From the NCBI RefSeq assembly GCF_030064125.1, contig NZ_CP125957.1, positions 5,264,501 to 5,328,500 of the forward strand: a DNA stretch of 64,000 nucleotides, read 5' to 3'. The stretch's first letter is position 1, and every line of letters begins with the position of its first letter. Below the pieces are notes generated by a model. That model was not told the origin of the DNA. It worked only from the letters and a program-made list of their open reading frames with translations, and searched no databases. Positions 48,045 to 58,319 of this stretch are shown here, piece after piece. Source of the DNA: Pseudomonas sp. G2-4. Lineage in GTDB: Bacteria; Pseudomonadota; Gammaproteobacteria; Pseudomonadales; Pseudomonadaceae. The position numbers and the translations under genes were made by a program.

Positions 48045-48106
48045 CACTCGGAACTTAGTATGCCTGCACACGGCACTGTGGCGCCTGCATTCCACACTTC
48101 CGAGTG
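48045..48106 (+). promoter_or_regulatory. algD promoter: AlgU-type -35 within an inverted repeat
   Basis: GAACTT at 48051-48056 matches the -35 of AlgU (sigma-22) promoters. At 16-17 bp downstream is GCACTG, a poor match to the TCTGA-type -10. The -35 overlaps CACTCGGAA (48045-48053), whose exact inverse TTCCGAGTG lies at 48098-48106, so the promoter is framed by a 9-bp inverted repeat. Confidence 0.6.
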
Positions 48107-48170
48107 CTCGATGACCGCTGAACACTATTAACTCCGGCCATTTAATGGCATGAAAACAGAGGGAAATGCG

Positions 48171-49487
48171 ATGCGCATTAGCATATTTGGTTTGGGTTAC
48201 GTCGGTGCAGTATGTGCCGGTTGCCTGTCTGCACGGGGCCATGATGTAGTTGGCGTAGATGTCGCCAAAGACAAAATCGACATGATCAACTCGGGTAAAT
48301 CACCGATCGTTGAACCGGGTCTTGGCGAGCTGTTGGCACAAGGCATTGAAACAGGTCGTCTGCGCGGCACTACCAACTTCGCCGAAGCGATTCGCGATAC
48401 TGACCTGTCGATGATTTGCGTCGGTACTCCGAGCAAAAAGAACGGCGACCTGGAACTGAACTACATCGAAGCGGTGTGCCGCGAGATCGGTTTTGTCCTG
48501 CGTGAAAAGACCACTCGCCACACCATCGTGGTGCGCAGCACCGTCCTGCCGGGCACCGTGGCAAACGTAGTCATCCCGATCCTCGAAGACTGCTCCGGCA
48601 AGAAAGCCGGGGTTGATTTCGGCGTCGCAGTGAACCCAGAGTTCCTGCGCGAAAGCACCGCGATCAAAGACTACGATCAACCTCCGATGACCGTTATCGG
48701 CGAGTTCGATAAAGCTTCTGGCGACGTTCTGCAATCGCTGTACGAAGAGCTCGACGCACCGATCATCCGCAAGGACATCGCCGTCGCTGAAATGATCAAG
48801 TACACCTGCAACGTGTGGCACGCCACCAAGGTGACCTTCGCCAACGAGATCGGCAACATCGCCAAGGCCGTCGGCGTCGATGGTCGTGTCGTGATGGACG
48901 TGGTCTGCCAGGACAAGGCCCTGAACCTGTCCCAGTACTACATGCGTCCAGGCTTCGCCTTCGGCGGCTCGTGCCTGCCCAAGGACGTCCGCGCCCTGAC
49001 CTACCGCGCAGGCTCCCTGGACGTGGAAGCGCCACTGCTCAACTCGCTGATGCGCAGCAACGAATCCCAGGTGCAGAACGCCTTCGACATCGTTTCCAGC
49101 CATGACAAGCGCAAGGTCGCCCTGCTGGGCCTGAGCTTCAAGGCCGGCACCGACGACCTGCGTGAAAGCCCTCTGGTGGAACTGGCGGAAATGCTGATCG
49201 GCAAGGGTTTCGACCTGAAGATCTACGACGCCAACGTCGAATACGCCCGCGTCCACGGTGCGAACAAGGATTACATCGAGTCGAAGATCCCTCACGTCTC
49301 GTCCTTGCTCAACTCCGATTTCGATGCAGTGATCGACAGCGCCGACATCATCATTCTCGGCAACCGCGACGAGAAGTTCCGCGCGCTCACCGAGAACGTA
49401 CCGGAAGGCAAGCAGGTCATCGACCTGGTCGGTTTCATGTCCAAGGCCACCGACCCGAGTGGCCGGACCGAAGGCATTTGCTGGTAA
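48171..49487 (+). CDS. algD: GDP-mannose 6-dehydrogenase
   Basis: First committed enzyme of alginate synthesis: oxidises GDP-mannose twice with NAD to GDP-mannuronic acid. The 438 residues contain the NAD motif ISIFGLGYVGAVCAG, the central UDP/GDP-sugar dehydrogenase stretch VNPEFLRESTAIKDY and the catalytic Cys in FGGSCLPKDVRAL near residue 268. ATG at 48171 matches the family start MRISIFG; the in-frame ATG at 48150 adds seven foreign residues. First gene of the alginate operon, controlled by the AlgU-type promoter above. Confidence 0.98.
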   Translation: MRISIFGLGYVGAVCAGCLSARGHDVVGVDVAKDKIDMINSGKSPIVEPGLGELLAQGIETGRLRGTTNFAEAIRDTDLSMICVGTPSKKNGDLELNYIEAVCREIGFVLREKTTRHTIVVRSTVLPGTVANVVIPILEDCSGKKAGVDFGVAVNPEFLRESTAIKDYDQPPMTVIGEFDKASGDVLQSLYEELDAPIIRKDIAVAEMIKYTCNVWHATKVTFANEIGNIAKAVGVDGRVVMDVVCQDKALNLSQYYMRPGFAFGGSCLPKDVRALTYRAGSLDVEAPLLNSLMRSNESQVQNAFDIVSSHDKRKVALLGLSFKAGTDDLRESPLVELAEMLIGKGFDLKIYDANVEYARVHGANKDYIESKIPHVSSLLNSDFDAVIDSADIIILGNRDEKFRALTENVPEGKQVIDLVGFMSKATDPSGRTEGICW

Positions 49488-49495
49488 ATCTGTTT

Positions 49496-49522
49496 GCCGG
49501 CCGGGGCTTGGCCCCGGCCGGC
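49496..49522 (+). other. intercistronic stem-loop algD-alg8
   Basis: Perfect 12-bp GC-only stem, GCCGGCCGGGGC and its complement, with the loop TTG, followed by CTTTCG. It begins nine bases after the algD stop. It may attenuate transcription into alg8 or protect the algD message. Confidence 0.85.
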
Positions 49523-49579
49523 CTTTCGCCTGCCTTAACCCATCGGGCCGCCCACAAGGCCCGCCCGAGATAGAGACGG

Positions 49580-51070
49580 ATGCAGATTATGCACAGGCTA
49601 AAGCACGGCCTGCTTCAGGCCGCCGGTTGGCTGTTTTACTTGAGTTTATTGATGGGCATCGCCATGGCGCTGCCCACGTCCACGTTCGACTCCGACTCCA
49701 AGGACTTCATCTTCCTGATCGGCGCCGTGGGCATCTGGCGTTACTCCATGGGAGCAACGCATTTCGTGCGCGGCATGATCTTCCTGTACATCGTCTACCC
49801 GCATCTGCGCCGCAAGGTCCGCAAGCTGGGCAAGGCGGCGGATCCGTCCCACGTGTACCTGATGGTCACCAGTTTCCGGATCGACGCGCTGACCACCGCC
49901 CAGGTCTACAGCTCGGTGATTCGCGAAGCGATCGACTGCGGGCTGCCCACCACCGTGGTCTGCTCCATCGTGGAAATGTCCGACGAACTGCTGGTCAAGA
50001 GCCTCTGGGCCCGCATGAACCCGCCAGAGCGGGTCAAGCTGGATTTCGTGCGCATCCCGGGTACTGGCAAGCGTGACGGCCTCGCCTTTGGTTTCCGCGC
50101 GATCTCCCGCCACCTGCCGGACGACCGTGCAGTGGTTGCCGTGATCGACGGCGACACCGTGCTCGCCGAAGGCGTGGTGCGCAAGACCGTGCCGTGGTTC
50201 CAGCTGTTCGGCAATGTCGGCGGCCTGACCACCAACGAGTTCTGCGAAGTTCGCGGCGGCTACATCATGAGCGAATGGCACAAACTGCGTTTCGCCCAGC
50301 GTCACATCAACATGTGCTCCATGGCCCTGTCCAAGCGCGTGCTGACCATGACCGGGCGCATGTCAGTGTTCCGCGCCACCGTGGTGACCAACCCGGACTT
50401 CATCGCCGACGTGGAAAGCGACTCGCTGCAACACTGGCGCCTGGGTCGCTTCAAGTTTCTCACCGGTGACGACAAGTCCAGCTGGTTCAGCCTGATGCGC
50501 CTGGGCTACGACACGTTCTACGTGCCTGACGCGGCGATCAACACCGTTGAGCACCCGCCAGAAAAGAGCTTCATCAAAGCCAGTCGCAAGCTGATGTTCC
50601 GCTGGTACGGCAACAACCTGCGGCAGAACTCCCGGGCACTTGGCCTGGGCATGAGGCGTCTGGGCCTGTTTACCTCGGTGGTGCTGTTTGACCAGCGCGT
50701 GTCGATGTGGACCTCGCTGCTGGGCCTGACCGTGGCACTGATCGCGAGCTTCAAGTACGGCACCGCGTTCATCCTGGTTTACCTGCTGTGGATCGGCATC
50801 ACACGGTTGCTGTTGACCTTGCTGCTGTCGTGCTCCGGACACCGGATCGGCCCTGCCTACCCGGCGATTCTCTATTACAACCAGATCGTCGGCGCGCTGG
50901 TGAAGATCTACGTGTTCTTCCGCCTGGATCAACAATCCTGGACGCGCCAGCCCACCCACCTGACCCGTGATCTCGCCAGCTTTCAACGTTGGTTCAACAC
51001 TTGGTCGTCTCGGACCATGACCTTCTCCGCCGGTAGCATTTTTGTCGCCGTGCTGCTGACGATGGTCTGA
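49580..51070 (+). CDS. alg8: alginate polymerase glycosyltransferase
   Basis: Inner-membrane family 2 glycosyltransferase that polymerises mannuronate from GDP-mannuronate. The 496 residues have N-terminal helices (about 9-30 and 44-68), a cytosolic GT-A domain with the DxD in VIDGDTVL, acceptor-site TGDD ([12 protein letters not shown]) and a C-terminal membrane block. Either Met1 or Met4 (49589) may be the true start; the second resembles P. aeruginosa Alg8. It follows algD by 92 bp and needs c-di-GMP-bound Alg44. Confidence 0.96.
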   Translation: MQIMHRLKHGLLQAAGWLFYLSLLMGIAMALPTSTFDSDSKDFIFLIGAVGIWRYSMGATHFVRGMIFLYIVYPHLRRKVRKLGKAADPSHVYLMVTSFRIDALTTAQVYSSVIREAIDCGLPTTVVCSIVEMSDELLVKSLWARMNPPERVKLDFVRIPGTGKRDGLAFGFRAISRHLPDDRAVVAVIDGDTVLAEGVVRKTVPWFQLFGNVGGLTTNEFCEVRGGYIMSEWHKLRFAQRHINMCSMALSKRVLTMTGRMSVFRATVVTNPDFIADVESDSLQHWRLGRFKFLTGDDKSSWFSLMRLGYDTFYVPDAAINTVEHPPEKSFIKASRKLMFRWYGNNLRQNSRALGLGMRRLGLFTSVVLFDQRVSMWTSLLGLTVALIASFKYGTAFILVYLLWIGITRLLLTLLLSCSGHRIGPAYPAILYYNQIVGALVKIYVFFRLDQQSWTRQPTHLTRDLASFQRWFNTWSSRTMTFSAGSIFVAVLLTMV

Positions 51071-51105
51071 CCGGACTTGCCTGAATTAACTAGGAAATCG
51101 CCCCT

Positions 51106-52275
51106 ATGAACACCGCCGTGAATGTCAACGTAGTGCATGAATCCGAAGCCCAGCGCCAACACGCCCGAGTGAAAATCCCGGCCAAGTTGCGCTTCTTCGG
51201 CCCCGACCGTACGCCCATGGAAGTCAAGGTCCTGGACCTTTCCGCCGGAGGCCTGTGCTTCAACGCCGGCCAGATGCCGCTCAAGGTTGGCGAATCCTAC
51301 AAGGGTCGCCTGCAGTTCGTGATCGACAACCTTGGCCTGGCCATGGACGTGGAACTGCAGATCCGCTCCTACGACCGCCAGACCGGTCGCACCGGTTGCC
51401 AGTTCCAGAACCTGGAACCTCGGGACATCTCGACACTGCGCCACATCATCACCTCGCACCTGGCGGGCGACATCGTCGGCGTCGGCGACGTGCTGGCGAC
51501 CCTGCAGCGCGACAACTTCACCAAGGCGCGCAAGCAGAAGGACCAGAACGGTGGCATGACTGCCCTCGGGCGCCTGCGTGCCGTGACCTTCAGCCTGGCG
51601 ATTTTCATCGTCGGCCTGGCAGCGTTCGGCTTCATCTTCAAATCGCTGTACGGCATGTACTTCGTCAGCCACGCCCAGGCAGGCCTGGTGAACGTACCGG
51701 GCATGGCCATCACCATGCCACGCGACGGCACCGTGCAGAGCCTGGTCAAGGCTGACGGCGTCGCCGCCAAAGGTGCCCCGCTGGCCACGTTCAGCACCAG
51801 CATGCTCGACGTGCTCAAGGGTCACCTGGACGACAACCAGCTGCAGCCAGCCAAGGTCGAAGAACTGTTCGGCAAGCAAATGACCGGCACCCTGACCTCT
51901 CCGTGCGACTGCATCGTGGCCCAGCAACTGGTGTCCGACGGTCAGTACGCCAGCAAGGGTGACGTGATCTTCGAACTGGTTCCTCGTGGCGCTGAAGCCA
52001 ACGTCGAGGCGCGCTTCTCCTATCGCCAGTTCGGCGACGTGCGTCCAGGCACCGCAGTCAGCTTCCAGGTTGCCGGCGAAGACACAATCCGCACCGGCAA
52101 GATTGTCAGCAGCACCAGCTTGAAAAGCGCAGACCTGTCCTCCGATATCCGTGTGCTGATCAAGCCCGACGAACCACTGGACAGCTCGTTGTCCGGCCGT
52201 CCGGTAGAAGTCAACAGCGACCGTGGCCCGAACCTGAGCTGGCTGATCGACAAAGCCATGGCCGTCGGTATTTAA
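51106..52275 (+). CDS. alg44: alginate co-polymerase, c-di-GMP receptor
   Basis: Inner-membrane protein of 389 residues that activates Alg8 when its PilZ domain binds c-di-GMP. The PilZ motifs are RQHAR (RxxxR) near residue 22 and DLSAGG (DxSxxG) near 46. One membrane helix follows (FSLAIFIVGLAAFGFIF, about residues 160-180), then a periplasmic membrane-fusion-like domain (VPGMAITMPRDGTVQSLV...CDCIVAQQLVSDGQYASKGD). It lies 35 bp after alg8. Confidence 0.96.
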   Translation: MNTAVNVNVVHESEAQRQHARVKIPAKLRFFGPDRTPMEVKVLDLSAGGLCFNAGQMPLKVGESYKGRLQFVIDNLGLAMDVELQIRSYDRQTGRTGCQFQNLEPRDISTLRHIITSHLAGDIVGVGDVLATLQRDNFTKARKQKDQNGGMTALGRLRAVTFSLAIFIVGLAAFGFIFKSLYGMYFVSHAQAGLVNVPGMAITMPRDGTVQSLVKADGVAAKGAPLATFSTSMLDVLKGHLDDNQLQPAKVEELFGKQMTGTLTSPCDCIVAQQLVSDGQYASKGDVIFELVPRGAEANVEARFSYRQFGDVRPGTAVSFQVAGEDTIRTGKIVSSTSLKSADLSSDIRVLIKPDEPLDSSLSGRPVEVNSDRGPNLSWLIDKAMAVGI

Positions 52276-52284
52276 GTCGAGGAT

Positions 52285-53742
52285 ATGCCCGTGACCATTA
52301 CAAAAATCCTGACCACGCCGCAGACCCTGTGGGAGCGCGCTCGCTCGCGCAATGCCCACACCGGGTATGCGATGTGTGCACTGGCACTGGCAGTCAGCCT
52401 TAGCGGCTGCGCCGGCTTGCCCGACCAGCGCCTGGCCAACGAAGCGCTCAAGCGCGGCGACACGACACTGGCGCAGCAGAACTATCAGCAACTGGCAGAC
52501 CTGGGCTACAGCGAAGCCCAGGTCGGCCTGGCCGATATTCAGGTGGACAGCCGCGATCCCGAGCAGATGAAAAAGGCCGAGGCGACTTACCGCGCCGCGG
52601 CCGATATTTCCCCACGCGCCCAGGCTCGCCTGGGGCGCCTGCTGGTGGCCAAGCCCGGCTCCACCGAAGCTGAAAAACACGAAGCCGAAGGCCTGTTGAA
52701 GAAAGCGTTCGCCAACGGTGAAAGCAGTACCCTTATCCCGCTGGCAATGCTGTACCTGCAGTACCCCCACAGTTTCCCGAACATCAACGCCCAGCAGCAG
52801 ATCAGCCAATGGCGCAGCGCCGGTTACCCGGAAGCGGGCCTGGCGCAGATTCTGCTGTATCGCACCCAAGGCACCTACGACCAGCATCTGGACGAGGTGG
52901 AAAAAGTCTGCAAGGCGGCCTTGGCCACCACCGATATCTGCTACGTCGAACTGGCCACGGTCTATCAGAAACGTGGCCAGCCGGAACAGCAGGCCGAGTT
53001 GCTCAAGCAGATGCAGGCCGGTCACCGCGCTGGTGTGGTATCCGCCCAACGGGTAGACAGCGTCGCCCGGGTACTGGCCGATGCCAGCCTGGGCAAGACC
53101 GACGAAAAAACCGCCCAGTCGCTGCTCGAAGAAATCGCCCCTGCCTACCCCGCTGCCTGGGTCAGCCTGGCGCAGATTCTCTACGACTTCCCCGAACTGG
53201 GCGACGTCGACAAGATGATGCAATACCTGGAAAACGGCCGCGCCGCCGACCAGCCTCGTGCCGAACTGCTGTTGGGCAAGCTCTATTACGAAGGCAAGTG
53301 GGTACCGGCTGACGCCAAGGTCGCCGAGGCGCATTTCCAGAAAGCCGTTGGCCGCGAAGTGGCAGCCGATTACTACCTCGGCCAGATCTATCGCCGCGGT
53401 TACCTGGGCCAGGTGTACTCGCAAAAAGCCCTGGACCATCTGCTCAAGGCCGCACGCAACGGCCAGAACAGTGCCGACTTTGCCATCGCCCAGCTGTTCT
53501 CCCAGGGCAAGGGCACCAAGCCAAACCCGCTCAATGCGTATGTGTTCAGCCAGTTGGCCAAGACCCAGAACACCCCGCAAGCCACTGAGCTTGCCCAGAC
53601 CCTCGAAGCACAATTACCGCCGGAGCAGCTTGCACAAGCCCAGCGCCTGCTACAACAAGAGCAGGCCATTCGCGGCGCCATGAGCCCCGATACGCTGGAA
53701 CTGCAAGCCCTAAAAGAAGATGACGGCGAGGAACCTCTATGA
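52285..53742 (+). CDS. algK: alginate export lipoprotein AlgK
   Basis: Outer-membrane lipoprotein that organises the periplasmic export scaffold and places AlgE. The 485 residues have a lipobox LSGC about 47 residues in, then TPR/Sel1-like helical repeats throughout ([59 protein letters not shown]). The pre-lipobox segment is long, and its LWERARSR stretch is encoded by a sequence matching the type-1 REP core at 21 of 23 positions. It overlaps algE by four bases. Confidence 0.94.
   Translation: MPVTITKILTTPQTLWERARSRNAHTGYAMCALALAVSLSGCAGLPDQRLANEALKRGDTTLAQQNYQQLADLGYSEAQVGLADIQVDSRDPEQMKKAEATYRAAADISPRAQARLGRLLVAKPGSTEAEKHEAEGLLKKAFANGESSTLIPLAMLYLQYPHSFPNINAQQQISQWRSAGYPEAGLAQILLYRTQGTYDQHLDEVEKVCKAALATTDICYVELATVYQKRGQPEQQAELLKQMQAGHRAGVVSAQRVDSVARVLADASLGKTDEKTAQSLLEEIAPAYPAAWVSLAQILYDFPELGDVDKMMQYLENGRAADQPRAELLLGKLYYEGKWVPADAKVAEAHFQKAVGREVAADYYLGQIYRRGYLGQVYSQKALDHLLKAARNGQNSADFAIAQLFSQGKGTKPNPLNAYVFSQLAKTQNTPQATELAQTLEAQLPPEQLAQAQRLLQQEQAIRGAMSPDTLELQALKEDDGEEPL
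52327..52349 (+). repeat. REP-like sequence inside the algK signal-peptide region
   Basis: CTGTGGGAGCGCGCTCGCTC plus GCG agrees with the type-1 REP left arm at 21 of 23 positions. It codes for part of the positively charged n-region. It is not paired with an inverse arm. Confidence 0.7.
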
Positions 53743-55232
53743 AGCCTTTGAAGCTCAATCCTTTTGTGCAGGCCGGTATTGGTCTGTCGTTTGCCCTGCT
53801 GTGGTCCTGCCCGACCTTGGCGGCCCTGACCGATGAGAAGAACTTCGGCCTGGAAGTGAAAATCACCGGCCAGTCCGAAGACGACCGCGACCTCGGCACC
53901 CAACGCGGTGGTGATGTCAACGGTATCGGCCTGGACGTGCGCCCTTGGGTCTATGGCGAAAGCGGTGCCTGGAGCGCGTACGCCATGGGCCAGGCCGTCA
54001 CGTCGACCGACATCATCGAGACCGATACCCTGCAGCAGTCCGATGGCAGCACCCAGCAAACCGAAAGCGGCGACCGCGAAGCCAAGAAAAGCTACCTGGC
54101 AATGCGCGAATTCTGGATTGGCTACCGTGGGCTGACCCCCTACCCTGGCGAGCAGTTGAAGTTCGGTCGCCAGCGCCTGCGCAACGACGATGGCCAATGG
54201 CGCGACACGAACATCGAGGCCCTGAACTGGACCTTCGATACCACGTTGTTGCGCGCCAACCTCGGCGTTGCCGAGCGTTTCAGCGAATACCGCACCGACC
54301 TCAAGGAATTGTCCCCCAAGGACAAGGATCGCCTGCACGTCTACGGTGACGTGGGTTACCAGTGGATGCCAGGTCAATGGGCCGGTATCCGTGCCCACCA
54401 TTCCCATGACAATGGCAGCCTCGATTACCCGACCCCGGGCGAAGCGCCAGATTCCCTGGACAAGACCCAGAACGGCGACATCTCCTGGCTGGGCCTGGAA
54501 GCCAACAGCGATGCCTACAACTGGCGCAACACCAACACGGTCAACTACTGGGCCAGCATCACCGGCATGAGCGGCGAGCGCGACACCGTCAACCCGCTCA
54601 ACGCCGACGGCACGCGCCCCACAGAAGCCAAGCACAGCGATGACGTGGACGGCTGGGCCACTGACCTGGGTATCCGCCTGCGTCTCGACCCGCAATGGCA
54701 AGTCGGTGCGGCCTACGCCCGCGCCAGCGATGAGTACCAACAGAACGGCCTGCAAAGCAACCGTTCGAACTTCACCGGCACCCGCTCGCGGGTCCACCGT
54801 TTCGGCGAAGCCTTCCGGGGCGAAATGGCCAACACCCAGAGCGCCAGCCTGTTCGGCTCCTGGCAGCTGCGTGACGAATACGACGCCAGCCTGGTGTACC
54901 ACAAGTTCTGGCGCGTGGACGGCAACAAGCCGGTGGGCAGCAACGGCATCAACGCCGTTGAAAACGATATCGACGACGTGACTGGCGCGATTCTCTCCAC
55001 TTCGTCCCTGCCGCTCAATGACGGTAACAAGGACCTGGGCCAAGAGGTCGACCTGGTGGTCACCAAGTACTTCAAGCAAGGTCTGCTGCCAGCCGCACTG
55101 AGCCAGTCTATCGATGAGCCGTCGGCGCTGGTGCGCTTTCGTGGCGGTGTGTTCAAGCCAGGCGACGCCTACGGCAAAGAGGTCGATTCGTACATGCATC
55201 GCGCCTTCGTCGACGTGATCTGGCGCTTCTGA
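53739..55232 (+). CDS. algE: alginate export outer-membrane channel
   Basis: An outer-membrane beta barrel (18 strands in P. aeruginosa) through which alginate leaves the cell. The 497 residues begin with the signal peptide [29 protein letters not shown] region and end in aromatic FVDVIWRF, the expected barrel C terminus. Alternating strand pattern is evident, e.g. [12 protein letters not shown] and [15 protein letters not shown]. The start overlaps the algK stop (ATGA) and the stop overlaps a possible algG start. Confidence 0.95.
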   Translation: MKPLKLNPFVQAGIGLSFALLWSCPTLAALTDEKNFGLEVKITGQSEDDRDLGTQRGGDVNGIGLDVRPWVYGESGAWSAYAMGQAVTSTDIIETDTLQQSDGSTQQTESGDREAKKSYLAMREFWIGYRGLTPYPGEQLKFGRQRLRNDDGQWRDTNIEALNWTFDTTLLRANLGVAERFSEYRTDLKELSPKDKDRLHVYGDVGYQWMPGQWAGIRAHHSHDNGSLDYPTPGEAPDSLDKTQNGDISWLGLEANSDAYNWRNTNTVNYWASITGMSGERDTVNPLNADGTRPTEAKHSDDVDGWATDLGIRLRLDPQWQVGAAYARASDEYQQNGLQSNRSNFTGTRSRVHRFGEAFRGEMANTQSASLFGSWQLRDEYDASLVYHKFWRVDGNKPVGSNGINAVENDIDDVTGAILSTSSLPLNDGNKDLGQEVDLVVTKYFKQGLLPAALSQSIDEPSALVRFRGGVFKPGDAYGKEVDSYMHRAFVDVIWRF

Positions 55233-55258
55233 TGCGAATGGCCATGGGAGTGCCCGAT

Positions 55259-56848
55259 ATGAACCGCTACCTCAGGAACAGCCAGGCGATGAAAGGTTCG
55301 ATCAGCCTGTTGGTCGCAGCGATGCTGCTGGCCGGCTCGCCGGCGTTCGCCAACGTTGAACCGGTGGTCAAGCCGGGCAACGTGGTCAAGGGTCTGCAAG
55401 AAGCCAAGACCTACACCGTCAGCACTGCGCCGACCGAGCCGCTGGAACTGGCCAAGCCGACCTTGCCCGACCTCTCCGGCTTCACCGCCGAAGCGGCCGC
55501 GAAGAAAATCGTGCGGACCAAAACCGGCAAGATCAGTGTGCGCCGGATGATGCAGGAAAACGCCTTGAAGGACTTCATCGGCGGCGACAACAAGATGGCC
55601 GAGTGGGTGGTGCGTCAGCACGGCATTCCACAGGCCATCTTCCTCGACGATGGCTACATGAACCTCAAGGACCTGGCCAAGAAGGTGCCCAAGTACGTCA
55701 TCGAATCTTCGCCAGGTGTCTACCTGGCGAAGATTCCGATCGTGGTCGGCCAGAAAGGCATCCTGGAAATCGACAAACAGACCCAAGAGCTGCGCCTGTC
55801 CCAGGAAGGCGGCTCGTTCCTGGTCAACGATGGCCAGATGTTCATCAGCGACACCAAGGTCACCGGCTGGCGCGAAAAGGACAATGGCCCCGCCACGTTC
55901 CGTTCGCCCAAGGAATTCCGTCCGTTCCTGCTGTCGTGGGGCGGTACCGAGACCTACATCGTCAACTCCAAGATGGCCAGCTTCGGCTACGCCAACAGTA
56001 AGTCGTACGGGGTGAGTATTTCCCAGTACACGCCGAACATGGCCAAGGTCCTCAAGCGCCCGGAACCGACCGGCTGGATCATCGGTTCCGAGTTCTCGGA
56101 CATGTGGTACGGCTTCTACTGCTACGAGACCCGCGACTTTGTCATCAAGGGCAACACCTACAAAGACAACATCGTCTACGGCATTGACCCCCACGACCGT
56201 TCCCATCGGTTGGTCATCGCCGACAACACCGTCTACGGGACCAAGAAGAAGCACGGGATCATTATTTCCCGTGAGGTCAACGACAGCTTCATTTTCAACA
56301 ACCGCAGCTACGACAACAAACTCTCGGGCCTGGTGATCGACCGTAACAGCGTGAACAACATCATCGCCTACAACGAGATCTACAAGAACCACACCGACGG
56401 CATCACGCTCTATGAGAGTGGTGACAACCTGTTGTGGGACAACAAAGTGATCAGCAACCGCCGACACGGCATCCGGATTCGTAACAGCGTGAACATTCGC
56501 CTCTACGAAAACGTGTCCATGGCCAACGGCCTGACCGGTATCTACGGCCACATCAAGGACCTGTCCGATACCGACCGGGACATCAAGCTCGACCCGTTCG
56601 ACGCCCAGGTCTCGCTGATCGTGGTCGGTGGCGAACTGGCCGCCAACGGCAGCGGCCCATTGTCCATCGACTCGCCCTTGAGCGTTGAGCTGTACCGCGT
56701 GTCCATGCTCGCACCGACCAAATCCAGCGGCATCAGCTTCTCGGGAATTCTCGGCGAGCGCCAGGATGAAATTCTCGACCTGCTGGTGCGCCAGCAGAAA
56801 GCCGTGCTGATCGACCCTGTCGAACGCCAGACCGAAATGCGGGACTGA
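55259..56848 (+). CDS. algG: poly(beta-D-mannuronate) C5-epimerase
   Basis: Periplasmic enzyme that epimerises mannuronate to guluronate in the polymer. The right-handed beta-helix product is 529 residues from this start. The signal peptide is followed by cleavage near SPAFA. The catalytic DPHDRSH motif is seen in GIDPHDRSHRLVI, with parallel-helix turns (SFIFNNRSYDNKLSGLVIDRNS). The ATG at 55259 is chosen because GGGAG precedes it by eight bases; the ATG at 55232 (TGATG with the algE stop) is an alternative giving nine more residues. Confidence 0.94.
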   Translation: MNRYLRNSQAMKGSISLLVAAMLLAGSPAFANVEPVVKPGNVVKGLQEAKTYTVSTAPTEPLELAKPTLPDLSGFTAEAAAKKIVRTKTGKISVRRMMQENALKDFIGGDNKMAEWVVRQHGIPQAIFLDDGYMNLKDLAKKVPKYVIESSPGVYLAKIPIVVGQKGILEIDKQTQELRLSQEGGSFLVNDGQMFISDTKVTGWREKDNGPATFRSPKEFRPFLLSWGGTETYIVNSKMASFGYANSKSYGVSISQYTPNMAKVLKRPEPTGWIIGSEFSDMWYGFYCYETRDFVIKGNTYKDNIVYGIDPHDRSHRLVIADNTVYGTKKKHGIIISREVNDSFIFNNRSYDNKLSGLVIDRNSVNNIIAYNEIYKNHTDGITLYESGDNLLWDNKVISNRRHGIRIRNSVNIRLYENVSMANGLTGIYGHIKDLSDTDRDIKLDPFDAQVSLIVVGGELAANGSGPLSIDSPLSVELYRVSMLAPTKSSGISFSGILGERQDEILDLLVRQQKAVLIDPVERQTEMRD

Positions 56849-56859
56849 GGATGACCTTT

Positions 56860-58308
56860 ATGAACCCACAGATGATCAAACTTCTGGGCCTGTCCGCCCT
56901 GACGGCCGGCATTCTCGCCGCCACCAGCGGCGCACGCGCCGACGAAATCAAGGCCCCGAGCTTCACCGCCGAGCCCTGCTGCAACCTGTGCCCTGCCGCC
57001 CACGATGCGAAGAACTACACCACGCGCTATCAGCAGAACTTCACCACGCTGGTGCAGGCCCAGGGCGACTGGCTGTTCCGTACCCAGGAAGACCTGCGTA
57101 CCGAGTTCAACACCACCCCGGCCGGTTACAAGCGCCTGCAACAATTGCACGATGCGTTCAAGAAAAAAGGCGTCGAGCTGGTGCTCGTCTACCAGCCGAC
57201 CCGGGGCCTGGTGAACCGCAACAAACTCAACCCGCAGGACAAGGCCAGCTTCGATTTTGAAAAGGCCCTGACCAACTACAAATCCATGCTCGGCCGTTTC
57301 GCCCAGATGGGTTATGTGGTGCCGGACCTGTCGCCGCTGACCAACGAAAACCTGCCCGATACCCTGCCGGCCCACGATTTCTACTTCCGTGGCGACCAGC
57401 ACTGGACGCCATACGGCGCCCAGCGCACCTCCAAGATCGTCGCCGAGAAGGTCAAGCAGCTCCCGGCCTTCGCCGACATTCCCAAGCGTGAGTTCGAGAC
57501 CAAGAAGTCCGGCCGCATGGGCAAGACCGGCACCCTGCACAACATGGCCGGGCAGCTGTGCGGTACCAGCTACGCGATCCAGTACATGGACCAGTTCACC
57601 ACCGAGCCCAAGGGCGAGGCAGGCGACGGCGACCTGTTCGGCGATTCCGGCAACCCGCAGATCACCCTGGTGGGCACCAGTCACAGCGGCAAGAACTACA
57701 ACTTCGCCGGTTTCCTGGAAGAGGCCATCGGCGCCGACATCCTCAACGTGGCCTTCCCCGGCGGTGGTTTCGAAGGCGCGATGATCCAGTACCTGGGCAG
57801 CGAAGAATTCCAGAAAAGCCCGCCGAAAATCCTGATCTGGGAATTCTCGCCGCTGTATCGCCTGGACCAGGAAACCATCTACCGCCAGATGATGGCGCTG
57901 CTGGACAACAACGGTTGCGAAGGCAAGCCAGCGCTCATGAGCAGCAAGACTGCGCTCAAGCCAGGCAAGAACGAATTGATGGTCAATAGCAAGAATATGG
58001 ACCTGCGTAATAGCAGTCACCAGATCGACATCCGCTTCGCCGACACCTCGGTGAAAACCTTGCAAGCCACCCTCTGGTACATGAATGGGCGCCACGAGGA
58101 TATCAAGATCGAAAAACCGGATACCTCCGACACCGACGGACGTTTCGCCTTCCAACTGCGCACCGACGAAGACTGGGCTTCGCAGAACCTGCTGGCTGTA
58201 GAAGTCCAGGGGCCTGAAGCCGGTACGGCGCCACAGCAAGTAGAAGCGAAAGTCTGCAAACGCAATGCATCTCCGCAAGCCGAACAAACGGCTCAAATCG
58301 GACAATGA
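56860..58308 (+). CDS. algX: alginate O-acetyltransferase AlgX
   Basis: Periplasmic SGNH-like acetyltransferase with a C-terminal carbohydrate-binding domain that binds and acetylates alginate. The signal peptide ends near SGARA. The catalytic set is visible: DQH in [11 protein letters not shown] (DxH) and the Ser in [12 protein letters not shown]. Cysteines CCNLC near the mature N terminus fit the conserved disulfides. The start at 56860 has GAGG nine bases upstream; ATG at 56851 is also in frame but too close to that site. Confidence 0.94.
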   Translation: MNPQMIKLLGLSALTAGILAATSGARADEIKAPSFTAEPCCNLCPAAHDAKNYTTRYQQNFTTLVQAQGDWLFRTQEDLRTEFNTTPAGYKRLQQLHDAFKKKGVELVLVYQPTRGLVNRNKLNPQDKASFDFEKALTNYKSMLGRFAQMGYVVPDLSPLTNENLPDTLPAHDFYFRGDQHWTPYGAQRTSKIVAEKVKQLPAFADIPKREFETKKSGRMGKTGTLHNMAGQLCGTSYAIQYMDQFTTEPKGEAGDGDLFGDSGNPQITLVGTSHSGKNYNFAGFLEEAIGADILNVAFPGGGFEGAMIQYLGSEEFQKSPPKILIWEFSPLYRLDQETIYRQMMALLDNNGCEGKPALMSSKTALKPGKNELMVNSKNMDLRNSSHQIDIRFADTSVKTLQATLWYMNGRHEDIKIEKPDTSDTDGRFAFQLRTDEDWASQNLLAVEVQGPEAGTAPQQVEAKVCKRNASPQAEQTAQIGQ

Positions 58309-58319
58309 GGTCTCGTCTC

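Noticed and set aside
53400..56551. Long leftward frames opposite algK, algE and algG
   Set aside because: Antisense shadows of complete alginate genes, with no start context or family similarity.
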